Positions 43,571 through 53,160 of a stretch of DNA of 61,558 nt are shown in pieces. The DNA is from CAZUSO01 sp964622775. GTDB taxonomy: Bacteria > Bacteroidota > Bacteroidia > Chitinophagales > Chitinophagaceae. Under the pieces are notes generated by a model, which did not search any database, had not been told where the DNA came from, and saw nothing but the letters and a program-made list of their open reading frames with translations. The number at the start of each line of letters is the position of its first letter. Positions within the stretch are counted from its first letter, which is position 1. A program made the position numbers and the translations under genes. The DNA is taken from assembly GCA_964622775.1 (NCBI GenBank), contig CAZUSO010000010.1:1-61558 (forward strand), read 5' to 3'.

Positions 43571-46500
43571 TTATTCCTCTGATAGTTTTGAGCTTTTTCT
43601 TTCCTTATCCTTCACCACCTTTAACCGGGAAGCAGCTTCGGATTTCAGGGTTTCATCCTTAGTATTTTTGATAATGCTTTGCAGCGTAGCCTTAGCATTG
43701 AAATAATCTTTTTCCGCGGTCAGAATATCGGCCATGAGCAAATAGGTTTTGGTCAGCCAGTAATCATTCCCTGACCCGGTTTGCAGGGCGTAGGAGGCAT
43801 AATCTTCTGCTTCTTTTAACTGCTTTTGTGATAATAAAATGGAACCGATGTGGTAACGTGCCTCTGCGCTGACAGCATCTGCATTATTGTGCTCAATGCT
43901 TTTATAAACCGGAATTGCCATATCGAAATTTCCTTGCTGATAAAGTGCATTGGCTTTATAAAGACTGGCTTCACGTACCTCTGCAGGATTTGGCATGCTG
44001 AGCACAGTGTCTGCATACCGGATGGTGCCATCGTAATTTTCCTGATGATACGCGGCCTTCATGAGCCCCTGGTAAGCCTTTTGCAGGTTTATTGCCGAGA
44101 TAGCATTTTCACGCAATTGATTATAATAGTCGCTTGCTGCACTGTACTGTTTTAAATCCATAGCGATATTCGCGGCCTTTTCTGCGGCAATTTCGCTAAA
44201 ATCGCTCCATCCCTCATGAAGAACCTGGTCATAATGTTTCAGCGCATTTGCAGGGTCACCGGTTTGCCAATAGCTCTCCGCCAGGTAAAATTCAGCTTTC
44301 AGGGATGACAAGCCGTGGGGATACTTTGAGAGATATTTCTTAAACTGATCAATAGCCTTAGTATAATTATTGGAGGCATATTCATTTTCTGCGGTGGCAT
44401 AGAAAGTATTATCTATCTCTGCCGCATCAATATCGGGGAGCTGTTGTGCGCTGACAAAGGCGGCATAGTCCTGAGGACGACCCAGGTTGATGTATAAATT
44501 GCGTAAAGCGTCAATAGCAGCTGCACGATCGGCGGAAGCCGGATACCGGGTCAGGAAATCCTGATAAGCGGCAAGCGCAAGCTCGTTTTTACCTGATTCC
44601 TGATAAGCGTAGGCCAGTTTAAATGTAGCTTTGCTCCGCATGCTTTCCGCACTGCTCTGATCTGAGGAGAGCTGTTGCAGGAGTGATACCGCTTCTGTAT
44701 TCCGGTCGGCTTCTAAGTAAGAAACGGCAAGCTCATAAGTCGCTTTTGCCTTTTCCGCAGATTCGGGTTGCTGGTTCATGATCTGACGGAGTAAGCCGAT
44801 CTTTTCCGCGGGCTTATTTTGTAATCCCAGAATCAGGGCTTTTTGAAAGGCCGCATAATCCGGATTAGCAGAACCCGGCTGCATGCTTTTATCGTACAGG
44901 AGCACCGCCCGGTCGAAGTCTTTCATCATGAACGCGGCATCCGCTTCCCGCAACAAGGCTTCGGCTGTAAGCGCCTCACTGTTTTGACCGGAAGATCCCG
45001 AATTGCTCTGCGCATCGGCAAATGCCTTCCGGGCAGATTCAAAATTTTCCAGCGCCATTTCGGCAAACCCGATATTCAGTTGGGCATTTTGAACGGTGGC
45101 CTGCGGACTGATTTGTTTGATCCGGTGCTGTCCGGAGGATTTTGCCCTGGTCACAAAAGTTTTTGCAAACTGAACAGTTTGGGGAAAGCGGCCTTCACGA
45201 TAGGCAATCTCACTTTTCCAGAAATAGGTGATGGCTTCGTAATCGCTGTCCGTAGGTTGTTGAAGAGAAAGGTTGAATACGCTGTCCGCAGCAGATAACG
45301 CTTTGTTTTGCATCAATTGCATGGCACGACCTACTGCTACTTTCTGGTAGATTGCCCAGGTGGCATTATCTTTTACAGGAAGGTCGCTGATGACGGCAAA
45401 GGCGTCGGCAAAATTGCTGCTTTTGCTCAGCAGATCAGCCAGCAGCCAGTGCGCCTCGTGATTAAATGATGATTGCGGATATTGACGGATGAAATTGCTC
45501 AGACCCCGGGTAGCTACCGCTTCATAACCCAATTCTGCAGAAAGTTTGGAATATAAGAATAGTGCTGCTTCCTGTTGGGCGGGATTAAAGTCCATATCGG
45601 CACAGAATCCAAAAGCATTCCGGGCACCTTTCTTATCATTTGTCTTCAGATAGCAATCACCGAGCAGGTACATGGAAGTTTGCCCCAACGAATCCTTCAG
45701 ATCGCTCAGTTGCCGGAAATTTGCAATCGCTTTGTTCCATCTTTCCAGACGGTAATACGTATAAGCTATTTCATACAACTCTTCCTTGCGAATCTTATCC
45801 GAATGGTTGTAATAGTATTCGAAATAGGGAAGCGCTTCTTCGTATTCTTTTCTTTCAAAATGGGTTTGCGCCGCCAGCAGATGGAGTTCTTTGTTATAAT
45901 AAAGCGTATCCTTTGCATTCAGGTGACGGTTGGCAATCTGTAGCACTTTGTCATAATCACTTTTGAAATAATAAATCTCAGCGATGTAATAAGGTACTAC
46001 ATCTTTATAATTTTCCAGACTGTCAATACGGCTAAAGCTGCGTAGCGCCTGGTCATACTGACCGTCGTTATACGCCAGTAATCCATAATAATAATTGCCA
46101 GGCACAAAATATTTTCCGCTTTCCAGTTCTTTAATAGAGGCAAAAAGCGGCTTGGCCTTTTCAAGCCTTTGGTCATTAAAATAGGAATAGCCTGATTCAA
46201 AATTTTTATCGCTGATTTCTGCATTACTGAGATTGTCAATGCCGGCCATTTCATAATACATAATGGCCTGCCCTAAGTTGTTTCGTTGAAAATAATATTG
46301 AGCAAGGGCAAAAGCAGCACGTTGCTTATAAACAGGATTAGCAGTTTCCCGGACATAAGATGCGGCATGCTCAGCCGCGTCTTCGTGCGCTAATTTAATC
46401 TTGCAAACGGTTATGCCATATTCCGCCTGTTGCCTGTCCCGATCAGATATCAGAGCAGGGTTGCGCTCCATGGTCACCACTTCCTGACGAAGATATTGCT

Positions 46501-46678
46501 GATAAGACCGTAGTGCCAGCGCATAGTGTTCCTGCCGGAATTGTTCGTTAGCATGATGCAGCGGAAAAGTCTCCGGGCGGTTGCTAACCGGTTGTTGCGC
46601 ATAGGTCGTCAGGGTAAATGCCCAAAAGGCAAGAGCAGAAAATGACCGGGTCGCGAACTTTTTAATGAATGTCATCAT
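43571..46678 (-). CDS. Very large tetratricopeptide-repeat periplasmic protein
   Basis: A 1035-residue exported protein (signal peptide at residues 2-28, FSALAFWAFTLTTYAQ; ATGs at 46678 and 46675). It is almost wholly helical TPR or Sel1-like pairs, for example ALRSYQQYLRQEV, AIMYYEMAGIDNLSNAE, EALPYFEYYYNHSDKIR, AIDQFKKYLSKYPHGLSSLKAEFYL and AEDYASYAL, with the recurrent Y-x-x-A / A-x-x-Y-P spacing of YbgF/BamD-type repeats. Some 20 or more repeats suggest a long solenoid scaffold. It is first in an operon with the barrel and HU-like/SPOR genes. The set probably forms an envelope complex spanning the periplasm; that is inference. Terminal residues are lysine-rich. Confidence 0.85.
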   Translation of the reverse strand: MMTFIKKFATRSFSALAFWAFTLTTYAQQPVSNRPETFPLHHANEQFRQEHYALALRSYQQYLRQEVVTMERNPALISDRDRQQAEYGITVCKIKLAHEDAAEHAASYVRETANPVYKQRAAFALAQYYFQRNNLGQAIMYYEMAGIDNLSNAEISDKNFESGYSYFNDQRLEKAKPLFASIKELESGKYFVPGNYYYGLLAYNDGQYDQALRSFSRIDSLENYKDVVPYYIAEIYYFKSDYDKVLQIANRHLNAKDTLYYNKELHLLAAQTHFERKEYEEALPYFEYYYNHSDKIRKEELYEIAYTYYRLERWNKAIANFRQLSDLKDSLGQTSMYLLGDCYLKTNDKKGARNAFGFCADMDFNPAQQEAALFLYSKLSAELGYEAVATRGLSNFIRQYPQSSFNHEAHWLLADLLSKSSNFADAFAVISDLPVKDNATWAIYQKVAVGRAMQLMQNKALSAADSVFNLSLQQPTDSDYEAITYFWKSEIAYREGRFPQTVQFAKTFVTRAKSSGQHRIKQISPQATVQNAQLNIGFAEMALENFESARKAFADAQSNSGSSGQNSEALTAEALLREADAAFMMKDFDRAVLLYDKSMQPGSANPDYAAFQKALILGLQNKPAEKIGLLRQIMNQQPESAEKAKATYELAVSYLEADRNTEAVSLLQQLSSDQSSAESMRSKATFKLAYAYQESGKNELALAAYQDFLTRYPASADRAAAIDALRNLYINLGRPQDYAAFVSAQQLPDIDAAEIDNTFYATAENEYASNNYTKAIDQFKKYLSKYPHGLSSLKAEFYLAESYWQTGDPANALKHYDQVLHEGWSDFSEIAAEKAANIAMDLKQYSAASDYYNQLRENAISAINLQKAYQGLMKAAYHQENYDGTIRYADTVLSMPNPAEVREASLYKANALYQQGNFDMAIPVYKSIEHNNADAVSAEARYHIGSILLSQKQLKEAEDYASYALQTGSGNDYWLTKTYLLMADILTAEKDYFNAKATLQSIIKNTKDETLKSEAASRLKVVKDKERKSSKLSEE

Positions 46679-46722
46679 GAATTTTGCAGCGTGAATAAAC
46701 CACTAATCTATATGAACCGTAA

Positions 46723-46752
46723 GGTTAATGCCTGAATCCGGCAAAATTAACC
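46723..46752. terminator. Hairpin between gpx and the TPR gene
   Basis: GGTTAAT (46723-46729) and ATTAACC (46746-46752) pair, with an inner GCC/GGC stem. No T-run, so weak as a terminator of the upstream glutathione peroxidase gene. Confidence 0.4.
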
Positions 46753-46795
46753 TTGCTATTGGAACCTGTTGTAAATGCAACATTAAGATTTTATT

Positions 46796-47347
46796 TTAAA
46801 AATCTAATCCCAGTATAACCTCATCGCTCAACGGTAGTGTTTTAGGATCAAATACGGCAATCAGGTTTCCTTCCTCGTTAATCAGGTATTTTTGAAAATT
46901 CCATTTTACATCGCTATCCTTATAGTGATTAAACTTTTGCCGGGTCAGCCACCGGTAAATGGGCGCCATGTCTTTTCCCTTCACAGAAATCTTGGCCGCC
47001 ATGGGGAAGGTTACGCCATAATTTTTCTGGCAAAACTCAGCAATCTCCTGATTATTTCCGGGCTCCTGCCACATAAAATTATTCGCCGGGAAACCCACGA
47101 TCACCAGTCTGTCTTTGTATTGTTTATAAAGCTTTTCCAAATCCTCGTACTGAGGCGTATTTCCACATTTGGAAGCCGTATTGACAATGAGGATCTTTTT
47201 ACCTTTAAAGTCGGCAAAATTAATCGTGTCCCCGGTCAGGCCGGCCACCTGAAATTCATAAATGCTTTTAGGAACATCGCCGTCCTGAGCCGTTGTTTTA
47301 CAGGACCAGAAAAAAAGAGAAGCCATTATGTATAGTATATATTTCAT
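46796..47347 (-). CDS. Glutathione peroxidase-family lipoprotein
   Basis: A 183-residue thiol peroxidase. Signal ILYIMASLFFWSC with lipobox Cys16 suggests lipidation. The peroxidatic Cys61 is in IVNTASKCGNTPQYEDLEKLY; WNFQKYL gives the catalytic Trp. The usual FPCNQFGGQEPG motif is FPANNFMWQEPG, so the resolving Cys and the catalytic Gln are missing. Peroxide reduction is likely but the electron donor is unclear, since neither selenocysteine nor the thioredoxin-type second Cys is there. It is the first gene upstream of the TPR operon, about 115 bp away. Confidence 0.88.
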   Translation of the reverse strand: MKYILYIMASLFFWSCKTTAQDGDVPKSIYEFQVAGLTGDTINFADFKGKKILIVNTASKCGNTPQYEDLEKLYKQYKDRLVIVGFPANNFMWQEPGNNQEIAEFCQKNYGVTFPMAAKISVKGKDMAPIYRWLTRQKFNHYKDSDVKWNFQKYLINEEGNLIAVFDPKTLPLSDEVILGLDF

Positions 47348-47761
47348 TAGAAGATACTTTTTATTTTTAAAAATTATCTGGAGCCTGCCAGATAGCGTTT
47401 TATTCGTTTCCTGCCGAAATGCTCCTGCCCGCCGTCATGTTGGCTCATCATCAAAAATTATCTGTACGAAGATAAGTACAAATAATCATTAGCATTTATT
47501 AAAAATTGGGATGTACCTGCTGTTTGGGATTAGTGCAGCGTATCCCGAACCATTGATGAAACAGAATTTGTAATGCGCCTGGCAATTTGATATTGGGGTT
47601 ATTTGATAATTTGACATTGAAAAGAATTTCCCTGCTGGTGAAAATGCCACAAGAGCGCCTGCACCGGCAGAAACTTTTTGTAGAAGTAAATATTTGGAAT
47701 CATTGTACATAATATCAGGAATAATTGTATTTTGTTGCGCAAAATTTTTAATCAAAAGCCC
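47348..47761. other. Intergenic divergent region gpx / permease
   Basis: No gene. A minus frame at 47489-47839 runs into the permease on the other strand and has no features. AT-rich with a short inverted segment near 47452-47485. Confidence 0.4.
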
Positions 47762-49477
47762 ATGCGTTCTTCTCTCCTCCGAAAGAAAAAGATATATGAC
47801 ATCCTGAAGGAAGCCGAGTACGGCCCGACCGATTCCCACGAATTGCCGGCAGCTGCATTAGGTTTAAAAAAGGTATTGGGCGTGCGGGATCTCACCGCAT
47901 TGGGCGTGGCTGCCGTGATCGGCGCCGGCATCTTCAGCAGCATCGGTAAAGCCGCCTACGACGGTGGGCCGGGCGTTGTATTCCTGTATATCTTCACGGC
48001 AATTGCCTGCGGATTCGCGGCATTGTGCTATGCAGAATTTGCTTCTACGGTTCCGGTATCAGGAAGCGCTTACACCTATTCTTATGTGGCTTTCGGAGAG
48101 ATTTTTGCCTGGATCATTGGCTGGGATCTCCTGATGGAATATGCTATCGGCAATATTGCCGTTGCCATTTCCTGGAGCGATTATTTTACCAATTTAATGA
48201 ACAAGGCAGGTATGCATATACCCGACTGGCTTACGATGGACTATGTGACCGCACGGAATGCCTTCCGTACGGTTTCCGAAACATTGCATCAGGGCGCATC
48301 GGTTCAGTCGCTTGATGCCGCCACCCAAGTGGGATACCAGGCCTGGAACTTAGCCCCGAGGCTGTTCGGCATGCCGGTTATTATGGATATTCCGGCATTA
48401 ATGATCGTCGGGATTATCACCTATGTGGTATTCGTTGGGATCCGGGAATCCCGTGCAATGAGTAATATTATGGTAGGGATCAAGCTGGCGGTTATTTTCC
48501 TGGTAATTGTAGTGGGCGCCTGTTATGTCAATCCCGAAAACTGGTCACCGTTTACGCCAACAGGTATGGGAGGTATTCTGAAAGGTGTTTCTGCGGTTTT
48601 CTTTGCCTATATAGGTTTCGACGCCATCTCCACCACGGCGGAGGAGTGCAAAGATCCCCAGCGGGATATGCCGCGCGGCATGATCTACGCCCTGATCATC
48701 TGTACGGTGCTTTATGTGATACTGGCATTGGTGCTCACGGGAATGGTGCATTATACCAAGCTGAATGTGGGTGATCCTTTAGCTATGGTTTTTGATGAGC
48801 GCGGCCTGAAGGTGATTTCCGCTATCGTGGCGGCAAGCGCTATCGTAGCTACGGCCAGTGTATTGTTAGTATTCCAGTTAGGGCAGCCACGTATCTGGAT
48901 GAGCATGAGCCGCGACGGATTATTGCCAAAGATATTTTCCCGCATTCATCCGAAATATCAAACGCCTTCCTTTGCTACAATTGTTACCGGATTAGTTGTG
49001 GCCATCCCGGCCTTATTCCTGAATCTGGAAGTAGTGCTGGCGCTTACGAGCATCGGAACCTTATTTGCCTTTGTGCTGGTTTGTAGCGGCGTACTGGTAT
49101 TGCAGCAACAGAAAGAAAGACCTCTAAGTCGCTTCAGAGTGCCTTATATCAATGGTCAGTATATTTTCCCTTTAATGGCGCTAACAGCAATCATGATTAT
49201 TTTGCTGAAATACCCGCAGCATTTCCGGGAAATACTCAGCCTCGAATTATTTCCCATGTTGATGTTCTGGGTTGTGGTGACAGTCACTGCCGTATTATCA
49301 TTCCGGAAAAAACTCTCCCTGCTTCCGGTGCTGGGACTGATCAGTTGCTTCTACCTGATGGCACAGGAGAGTCATACCAACTGGCTGCGCTTCCTGATAT
49401 GGCTGGTGATCGGCCTGTTTGTTTATTTTTTATATGGCTACCGGCATAGCAAGCTGAACAGGAAGCAGCATCAATGA
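47762..49477 (+). CDS. APC-superfamily amino acid permease, CAT type
   Basis: About 571 residues with 12-14 membrane helices. Marks of the cationic amino-acid transporter branch are LGVRDLTALGVAAVIGAGIFSSIG (unwound TM1 with GAG), CYAEFASTVPVSGSAYTYSYVAFGE, AISWSDYF, VFFAYIGFDAISTTAEE and RIWMSMSRDGLLP. A long loop between TM3 and TM5 (DYVTARNAFRTVSETLHQ..) is as in this branch. It imports amino acids with protons; specificity is unknown. The start is ATG 47762; an in-frame TTG at 47732 could be a longer start. The permease is the likely partner of the exported peptidases in this window. Confidence 0.88.
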   Translation: MRSSLLRKKKIYDILKEAEYGPTDSHELPAAALGLKKVLGVRDLTALGVAAVIGAGIFSSIGKAAYDGGPGVVFLYIFTAIACGFAALCYAEFASTVPVSGSAYTYSYVAFGEIFAWIIGWDLLMEYAIGNIAVAISWSDYFTNLMNKAGMHIPDWLTMDYVTARNAFRTVSETLHQGASVQSLDAATQVGYQAWNLAPRLFGMPVIMDIPALMIVGIITYVVFVGIRESRAMSNIMVGIKLAVIFLVIVVGACYVNPENWSPFTPTGMGGILKGVSAVFFAYIGFDAISTTAEECKDPQRDMPRGMIYALIICTVLYVILALVLTGMVHYTKLNVGDPLAMVFDERGLKVISAIVAASAIVATASVLLVFQLGQPRIWMSMSRDGLLPKIFSRIHPKYQTPSFATIVTGLVVAIPALFLNLEVVLALTSIGTLFAFVLVCSGVLVLQQQKERPLSRFRVPYINGQYIFPLMALTAIMIILLKYPQHFREILSLELFPMLMFWVVVTVTAVLSFRKKLSLLPVLGLISCFYLMAQESHTNWLRFLIWLVIGLFVYFLYGYRHSKLNRKQHQ

Positions 49478-49497
49478 CGAACCTGAAAGAGAATTAT

Positions 49498-49505
49498 TAT
49501 CTTTG
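49498..49505 (+). promoter_or_regulatory. Probable -7 box of ung
   Basis: TATCTTTG fits TAnnTTTG, 31 bp before the GTG start of ung and 21 bp after the permease stop. The -33 element has ATG instead of TTG. Confidence 0.5.
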
Positions 49506-49536
49506 ATCTTTATCACAAATTCAATTCAGCAATATT

Positions 49537-50214
49537 GTGGATGTTCAAATAGAACCCGGTTGGAAAACTGCCCTGCAAAGCGAATTCGACAAGCCTTATT
49601 TCGGCGGGATTGTTCAATTTTTAAAAGAAGCAAAAGCCGCCGGGAAATGTATTTATCCTCCGGGCCCGCTTATTTTTAATGCATTCGCACTAACGCCTTT
49701 CGGCCAGGTAAAGGCCGTTATCCTGGGGCAGGATCCCTATCATGGTGCAGGCCAGGCTCATGGCTTATGTTTTTCCGTGCAGAAAGGCATACGCTTGCCG
49801 CCATCGCTGCAAAATATCTATAAGGAGCTCCAGGACGACACGGGATTCGTACCGCCTCCGCACGGTTGTCTGGAAGACTGGGCGCGCCAGGGCTTGCTGA
49901 TGCTCAATGCATCCCTGACGGTAGAAGCCGGCCGGCCGATGTCACACGCCGGTATAGGCTGGGCATCCTTCACGGATGCAGTTATCCGGAAAGTATCGGA
50001 AGAAAAGGATGGCATCGTTTTTTTATTATGGGGAAAATTTGCCCAGCAAAAGGAAGCGCTTATTGATACCGCCCGTCATTTTGTGCTGAAAGCGGCACAT
50101 CCCTCGCCCTTTTCCGCTCATGCCGGCTTTTTCGGATGTCGCCATTTCAGCAAAACCAATGTATTGTTACAGCAGCAGGGGCGCTCCCCGATTGACTGGA
50201 ATCTTGCTCCCTAA
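49537..50214 (+). CDS. ung: Uracil-DNA glycosylase, family 1
   Basis: Excises uracil from DNA in base-excision repair. The 225-residue frame uses GTG at 49537 (no in-frame ATG fits). Family 1 motifs are all present: VILGQDPYHGAGQAHGLCFSV (the water-activating Asp and the Tyr that bars thymine), LLMLNASLTVEAGRPMSHAG, VFLLWGKFAQQK and AAHPSPFSAHAGFFGCRHFS (catalytic His). It follows the permease in the same orientation with its own -7 box. Confidence 0.95.
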   Translation: MDVQIEPGWKTALQSEFDKPYFGGIVQFLKEAKAAGKCIYPPGPLIFNAFALTPFGQVKAVILGQDPYHGAGQAHGLCFSVQKGIRLPPSLQNIYKELQDDTGFVPPPHGCLEDWARQGLLMLNASLTVEAGRPMSHAGIGWASFTDAVIRKVSEEKDGIVFLLWGKFAQQKEALIDTARHFVLKAAHPSPFSAHAGFFGCRHFSKTNVLLQQQGRSPIDWNLAP

Positions 50215-50369
50215 GCGACCTTATTCAATATACGGGAAATGGCATTTACATGAATTGGCCTATCGGAGGACAATATAGTGATGGTAATGGTTTCCTCGTT
50301 TCCAATTTTCAACTGAATATCATTCATCCGTATAGCTATAGTTACAGAATGCTTATTTTTGAATGTTCA
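50215..50369. other. Spacer between ung and the S4 gene
   Basis: The S4 reading frame is open upstream to 50250, but those residues do not fit the family. Contains the -7 box at 50354-50361. Confidence 0.4.
50354..50361 (+). promoter_or_regulatory. -7 box of the S4 gene, possibly leaderless
   Basis: TATTTTTG matches TAnnTTTG and ends 8 bp before the ATG at 50370, so transcription would start at about the start codon. No TTG at the right distance upstream. Confidence 0.45.
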
Positions 50370-50747
50370 ATGGAAAAATTACGCATAGACAAATATCTTT
50401 GGGCGATACGCATTTTCAAGACCCGTAGTCTGGCGGCTGATGCCTGTGAAAGCGGGAGGGTAAAGTGGAACGACCAGCCGGTGAAACCCTCAAAACCGGT
50501 GAATGTGGGAGAGCATTATTTTATTCGTGCCGAAGGCCGTAACTGGCAAATCGAAGTAACCGGCCTGCTGGCTCAGCGAAAAGCCTATGCGGAAGCCATA
50601 CAATATTATACAGACCATACGCCGGAAGAGGAGAAAAATATCCGGGAAAAATTATCCGCCAGTTTTTATACGGGGAAACGATTGAGCAAAACCGGCAAAC
50701 CGACAAAAAAACAACGCCGGGACCGGGAGGATTTTTTGGGTCACTAA
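50370..50747 (+). CDS. S4-domain RNA-binding protein, Hsp15/HslR-like
   Basis: A 125-residue protein that binds RNA through an S4 domain: MEKLRIDKYLWAIRIFKTRSLAADACESGRVKWNDQ.. and VNVGEHYFIR (residues 1-70). The C-terminal tail is highly basic (RLSKTGKPTKKQRRDRED). The Hsp15 (HslR) family binds stalled 50S subunits with peptidyl-tRNA. The start at 50370 gives the family N-terminus; an upstream ATG at 50250 would add 40 unrelated residues. Follows ung. Confidence 0.85.
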   Translation: MEKLRIDKYLWAIRIFKTRSLAADACESGRVKWNDQPVKPSKPVNVGEHYFIRAEGRNWQIEVTGLLAQRKAYAEAIQYYTDHTPEEEKNIREKLSASFYTGKRLSKTGKPTKKQRRDREDFLGH

Positions 50748-50854
50748 ACCACGTTTTTTATGCCGGATTCGCCAACGATAAAAAAAAATGGCGTGTCTTA
50801 CTAAGACAAACCCGAATTATTTCTATCTTTAAGCGCAAAATTAATAATTATTCA

Positions 50855-53107
50855 ATGATGAAAAAATTCAACGTTATAACCTTAGTGTGTTGCTTAATGT
50901 TGACCGCTACGGTTTCTAATGCCGGGAAAGGTAATTGGGATCGTATATATAGCAGTATTCCATCCACGAACAAACAGGCAATATTCCCCAATAGCTATAC
51001 GGCATTCCACCTGGATGATGCTGCATTGATTGCAACGCTAAAGCTGGCCTCTTCCAGCCCGGACAAGCCGACAAGCATCCTGCTGCCGGATGTGGACAAT
51101 AATTTCCGTACCTTTTTAGTATGGGAAACTCCCGTTATGGCGCCGGAATTACAGGCTCAGTTCCCTGATATCCGTACCTATACCGGCGTTTGCGAGGGGA
51201 ATGAACTTATAACCGCAAAGATCACCAGTACCCCGCGTGGGTTTCATATCATGGTTTACAGCCCGGAAAGCAATTATTTTATAGCGCCGTACAGCCATGT
51301 ACGCGACGGGTATTACCTGGTATTTAATCAAAAAGATTATACCAATACGGCAATGAGCCGGGGTGTCTGCGGTGTGAGCAGTGAGCAGCAGTCAATGGTT
51401 GAGGGAATTCCCGCTAACATTAATGCGGCTACCACGCCTTCTCCCGGTCGGGCTTTACGCCAAAACGGAGAGGTGCACCGTGTTTACCGCTGCGCCATTG
51501 CCTGCACGGCGGAATGGGCTATCGCTGTCTCCGGCGGTATTCCTAACACAGCTGATGTTATGAACATTATTATTGCCCTGATGAACAATGCTAACGGAGT
51601 CTTTGAAAGAGAGCTTTCCGTACGAATGGAATTGATCCCTCAGAATAATTTAGTGGTATATTTAGATCCTAATACCGATCCTTATACCTGTGATGCTAAT
51701 AATGATTGCCTGATCGGTGAAAACCAGACTAATTTTGATGCGGTATTTCCAACAGGGTCGGAATATGATATCGGTCATATTCTGAATACTGCCGGCGGCG
51801 GTCTGGCTCAGTTAAATTCAATTTGTCAGAATGGCGGTAAAGCCAGCGGTGTAAGCGGGGCTTTCGGCGCCGAAGATATCGGAACCATTATTCACGAAAT
51901 GGGTCACCAGATGGGATCGCAGCATACTTTTAATTCCGATCAGGGCGGATGTAGTGGTAACGGTTCCGAAACCTCTGCTTATGAGCCTGGTAGTGGTACC
52001 AGTATCATGTCTTATAATGGTGTCTGTGCAGCAGATAATGTGGAGGGTACACCCGTAAACTATTATCATGTGTACAGTCTGGATGTTATGACCAGCTTCC
52101 TGAGTACTTTGACTTGTGGCGCTCCGGAAGAAGGCGTGCCGCCGATTTTTATTCCTGACCTTGCTGACACCTATGCAATCCCTAAAAATACACCTTTCGA
52201 GCTGCTTGCTCCCGAAGCAGAAGCGTATGAAAGCAATCCATTGATTACCTATAATTGGGAAGAATGGGATTTAGGGCATTTTACCGAACTGGAGTCCGCA
52301 TCAGCAACCTGGGATGCGGGTCCGATTATGCAAAGCTTTGCACCGACAACGAATCGTTTGCGCACCTTCCCCAAAATGGATGTTATACTGTCGGGAGACT
52401 ACAGTACCATAGGTCAGCGTCTGCCTAAAGCAGAACGGGTAATGAACTTCCGGCTTACCGCCCGAAGCTTAAAGAGCGGATACGGTACTTTCAATACGAC
52501 CGACGGCGCTACACATATTAAAGTAGCCAACCTGTCCGAGTTTCGTGTACTGACACCGGACGATACAGCTACCTGGGATGTGGGCTCTACTCAAACCATC
52601 ACCTGGGATACCGGCGGTTCACGCCAGGATCCGATTAATTGCTCCTATGTGGACATCTTTATATCATACGATGGCGGGAAAACTTACTCCAATCAAATTG
52701 TTGGAGAAACCCCGAATACAGGATCTTACAACTGGACAGTAATTGATACATATAGCGACAGTGTACGTTTTAAGGTGAAGGGATCAGGCAATATCTTTTT
52801 TGATATTTCCAAAGCGGATATCCGCATTCACGGTAATCCAACCGGCGTGAAGGATATTACAGATGATAACGCCATCCAGGTTTTCCCGAACCCGGCAACC
52901 TCTTTGCTCAGTATTCGCTATGGCAAAACCGTCCGGCAGCCGCTAACGGTGGAAATATACAATATGATCGGGCAAAAAGTATGGTCCGGCGAGATGAACC
53001 AATCCGTTGATATTCATACCTCCGGATTTGCACGCGGAAACTATCTGGTTCACATCTATGACGCAGACTCCGGTGAGCGACGGATAAAGAAAGTAGTATT
53101 GCAATAA
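50855..53107 (+). CDS. Secreted M12-type (reprolysin-like) metalloprotease with T9SS domain
   Basis: A 750-residue exported protease (signal MKKFNVITLVCCLMLTATVSNAG). A propeptide of about 180 residues is followed by a catalytic domain with the zinc motif HEMGHQMGSQHTF (about residue 347) and a Met-turn region YEPGSGTSIMSYNGVC. Several Cys residues suggest disulfides. Propeller or Ig-like strands follow, with W-rich repeats (TATWDVGSTQTITWDTGG), and then a T9SS type A domain (FPNPATSLLSIRYGKT .. FARGNYLVHIYD). It is probably released to or held at the cell surface to degrade proteins. ATGs at 50855 and 50858. A TATCTTTA box at 50824-50831 could be its promoter. Confidence 0.92.
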   Translation: MMKKFNVITLVCCLMLTATVSNAGKGNWDRIYSSIPSTNKQAIFPNSYTAFHLDDAALIATLKLASSSPDKPTSILLPDVDNNFRTFLVWETPVMAPELQAQFPDIRTYTGVCEGNELITAKITSTPRGFHIMVYSPESNYFIAPYSHVRDGYYLVFNQKDYTNTAMSRGVCGVSSEQQSMVEGIPANINAATTPSPGRALRQNGEVHRVYRCAIACTAEWAIAVSGGIPNTADVMNIIIALMNNANGVFERELSVRMELIPQNNLVVYLDPNTDPYTCDANNDCLIGENQTNFDAVFPTGSEYDIGHILNTAGGGLAQLNSICQNGGKASGVSGAFGAEDIGTIIHEMGHQMGSQHTFNSDQGGCSGNGSETSAYEPGSGTSIMSYNGVCAADNVEGTPVNYYHVYSLDVMTSFLSTLTCGAPEEGVPPIFIPDLADTYAIPKNTPFELLAPEAEAYESNPLITYNWEEWDLGHFTELESASATWDAGPIMQSFAPTTNRLRTFPKMDVILSGDYSTIGQRLPKAERVMNFRLTARSLKSGYGTFNTTDGATHIKVANLSEFRVLTPDDTATWDVGSTQTITWDTGGSRQDPINCSYVDIFISYDGGKTYSNQIVGETPNTGSYNWTVIDTYSDSVRFKVKGSGNIFFDISKADIRIHGNPTGVKDITDDNAIQVFPNPATSLLSIRYGKTVRQPLTVEIYNMIGQKVWSGEMNQSVDIHTSGFARGNYLVHIYDADSGERRIKKVVLQ

Positions 53108-53129
53108 TATATTTGCACAAATAATCAAA

Positions 53130-53160
53130 AGAGGTTGTCCTTATCGGACAGCCTCTTTTT
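53130..53160 (+). terminator. Terminator of the M12 protease gene
   Basis: AGAGGTTGTCC (53130-53140) and GGACAGCCTCT (53146-53156) pair over 11 bp (one G-T), followed by a T run. It lies 23 bp after the stop codon. Confidence 0.85.
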
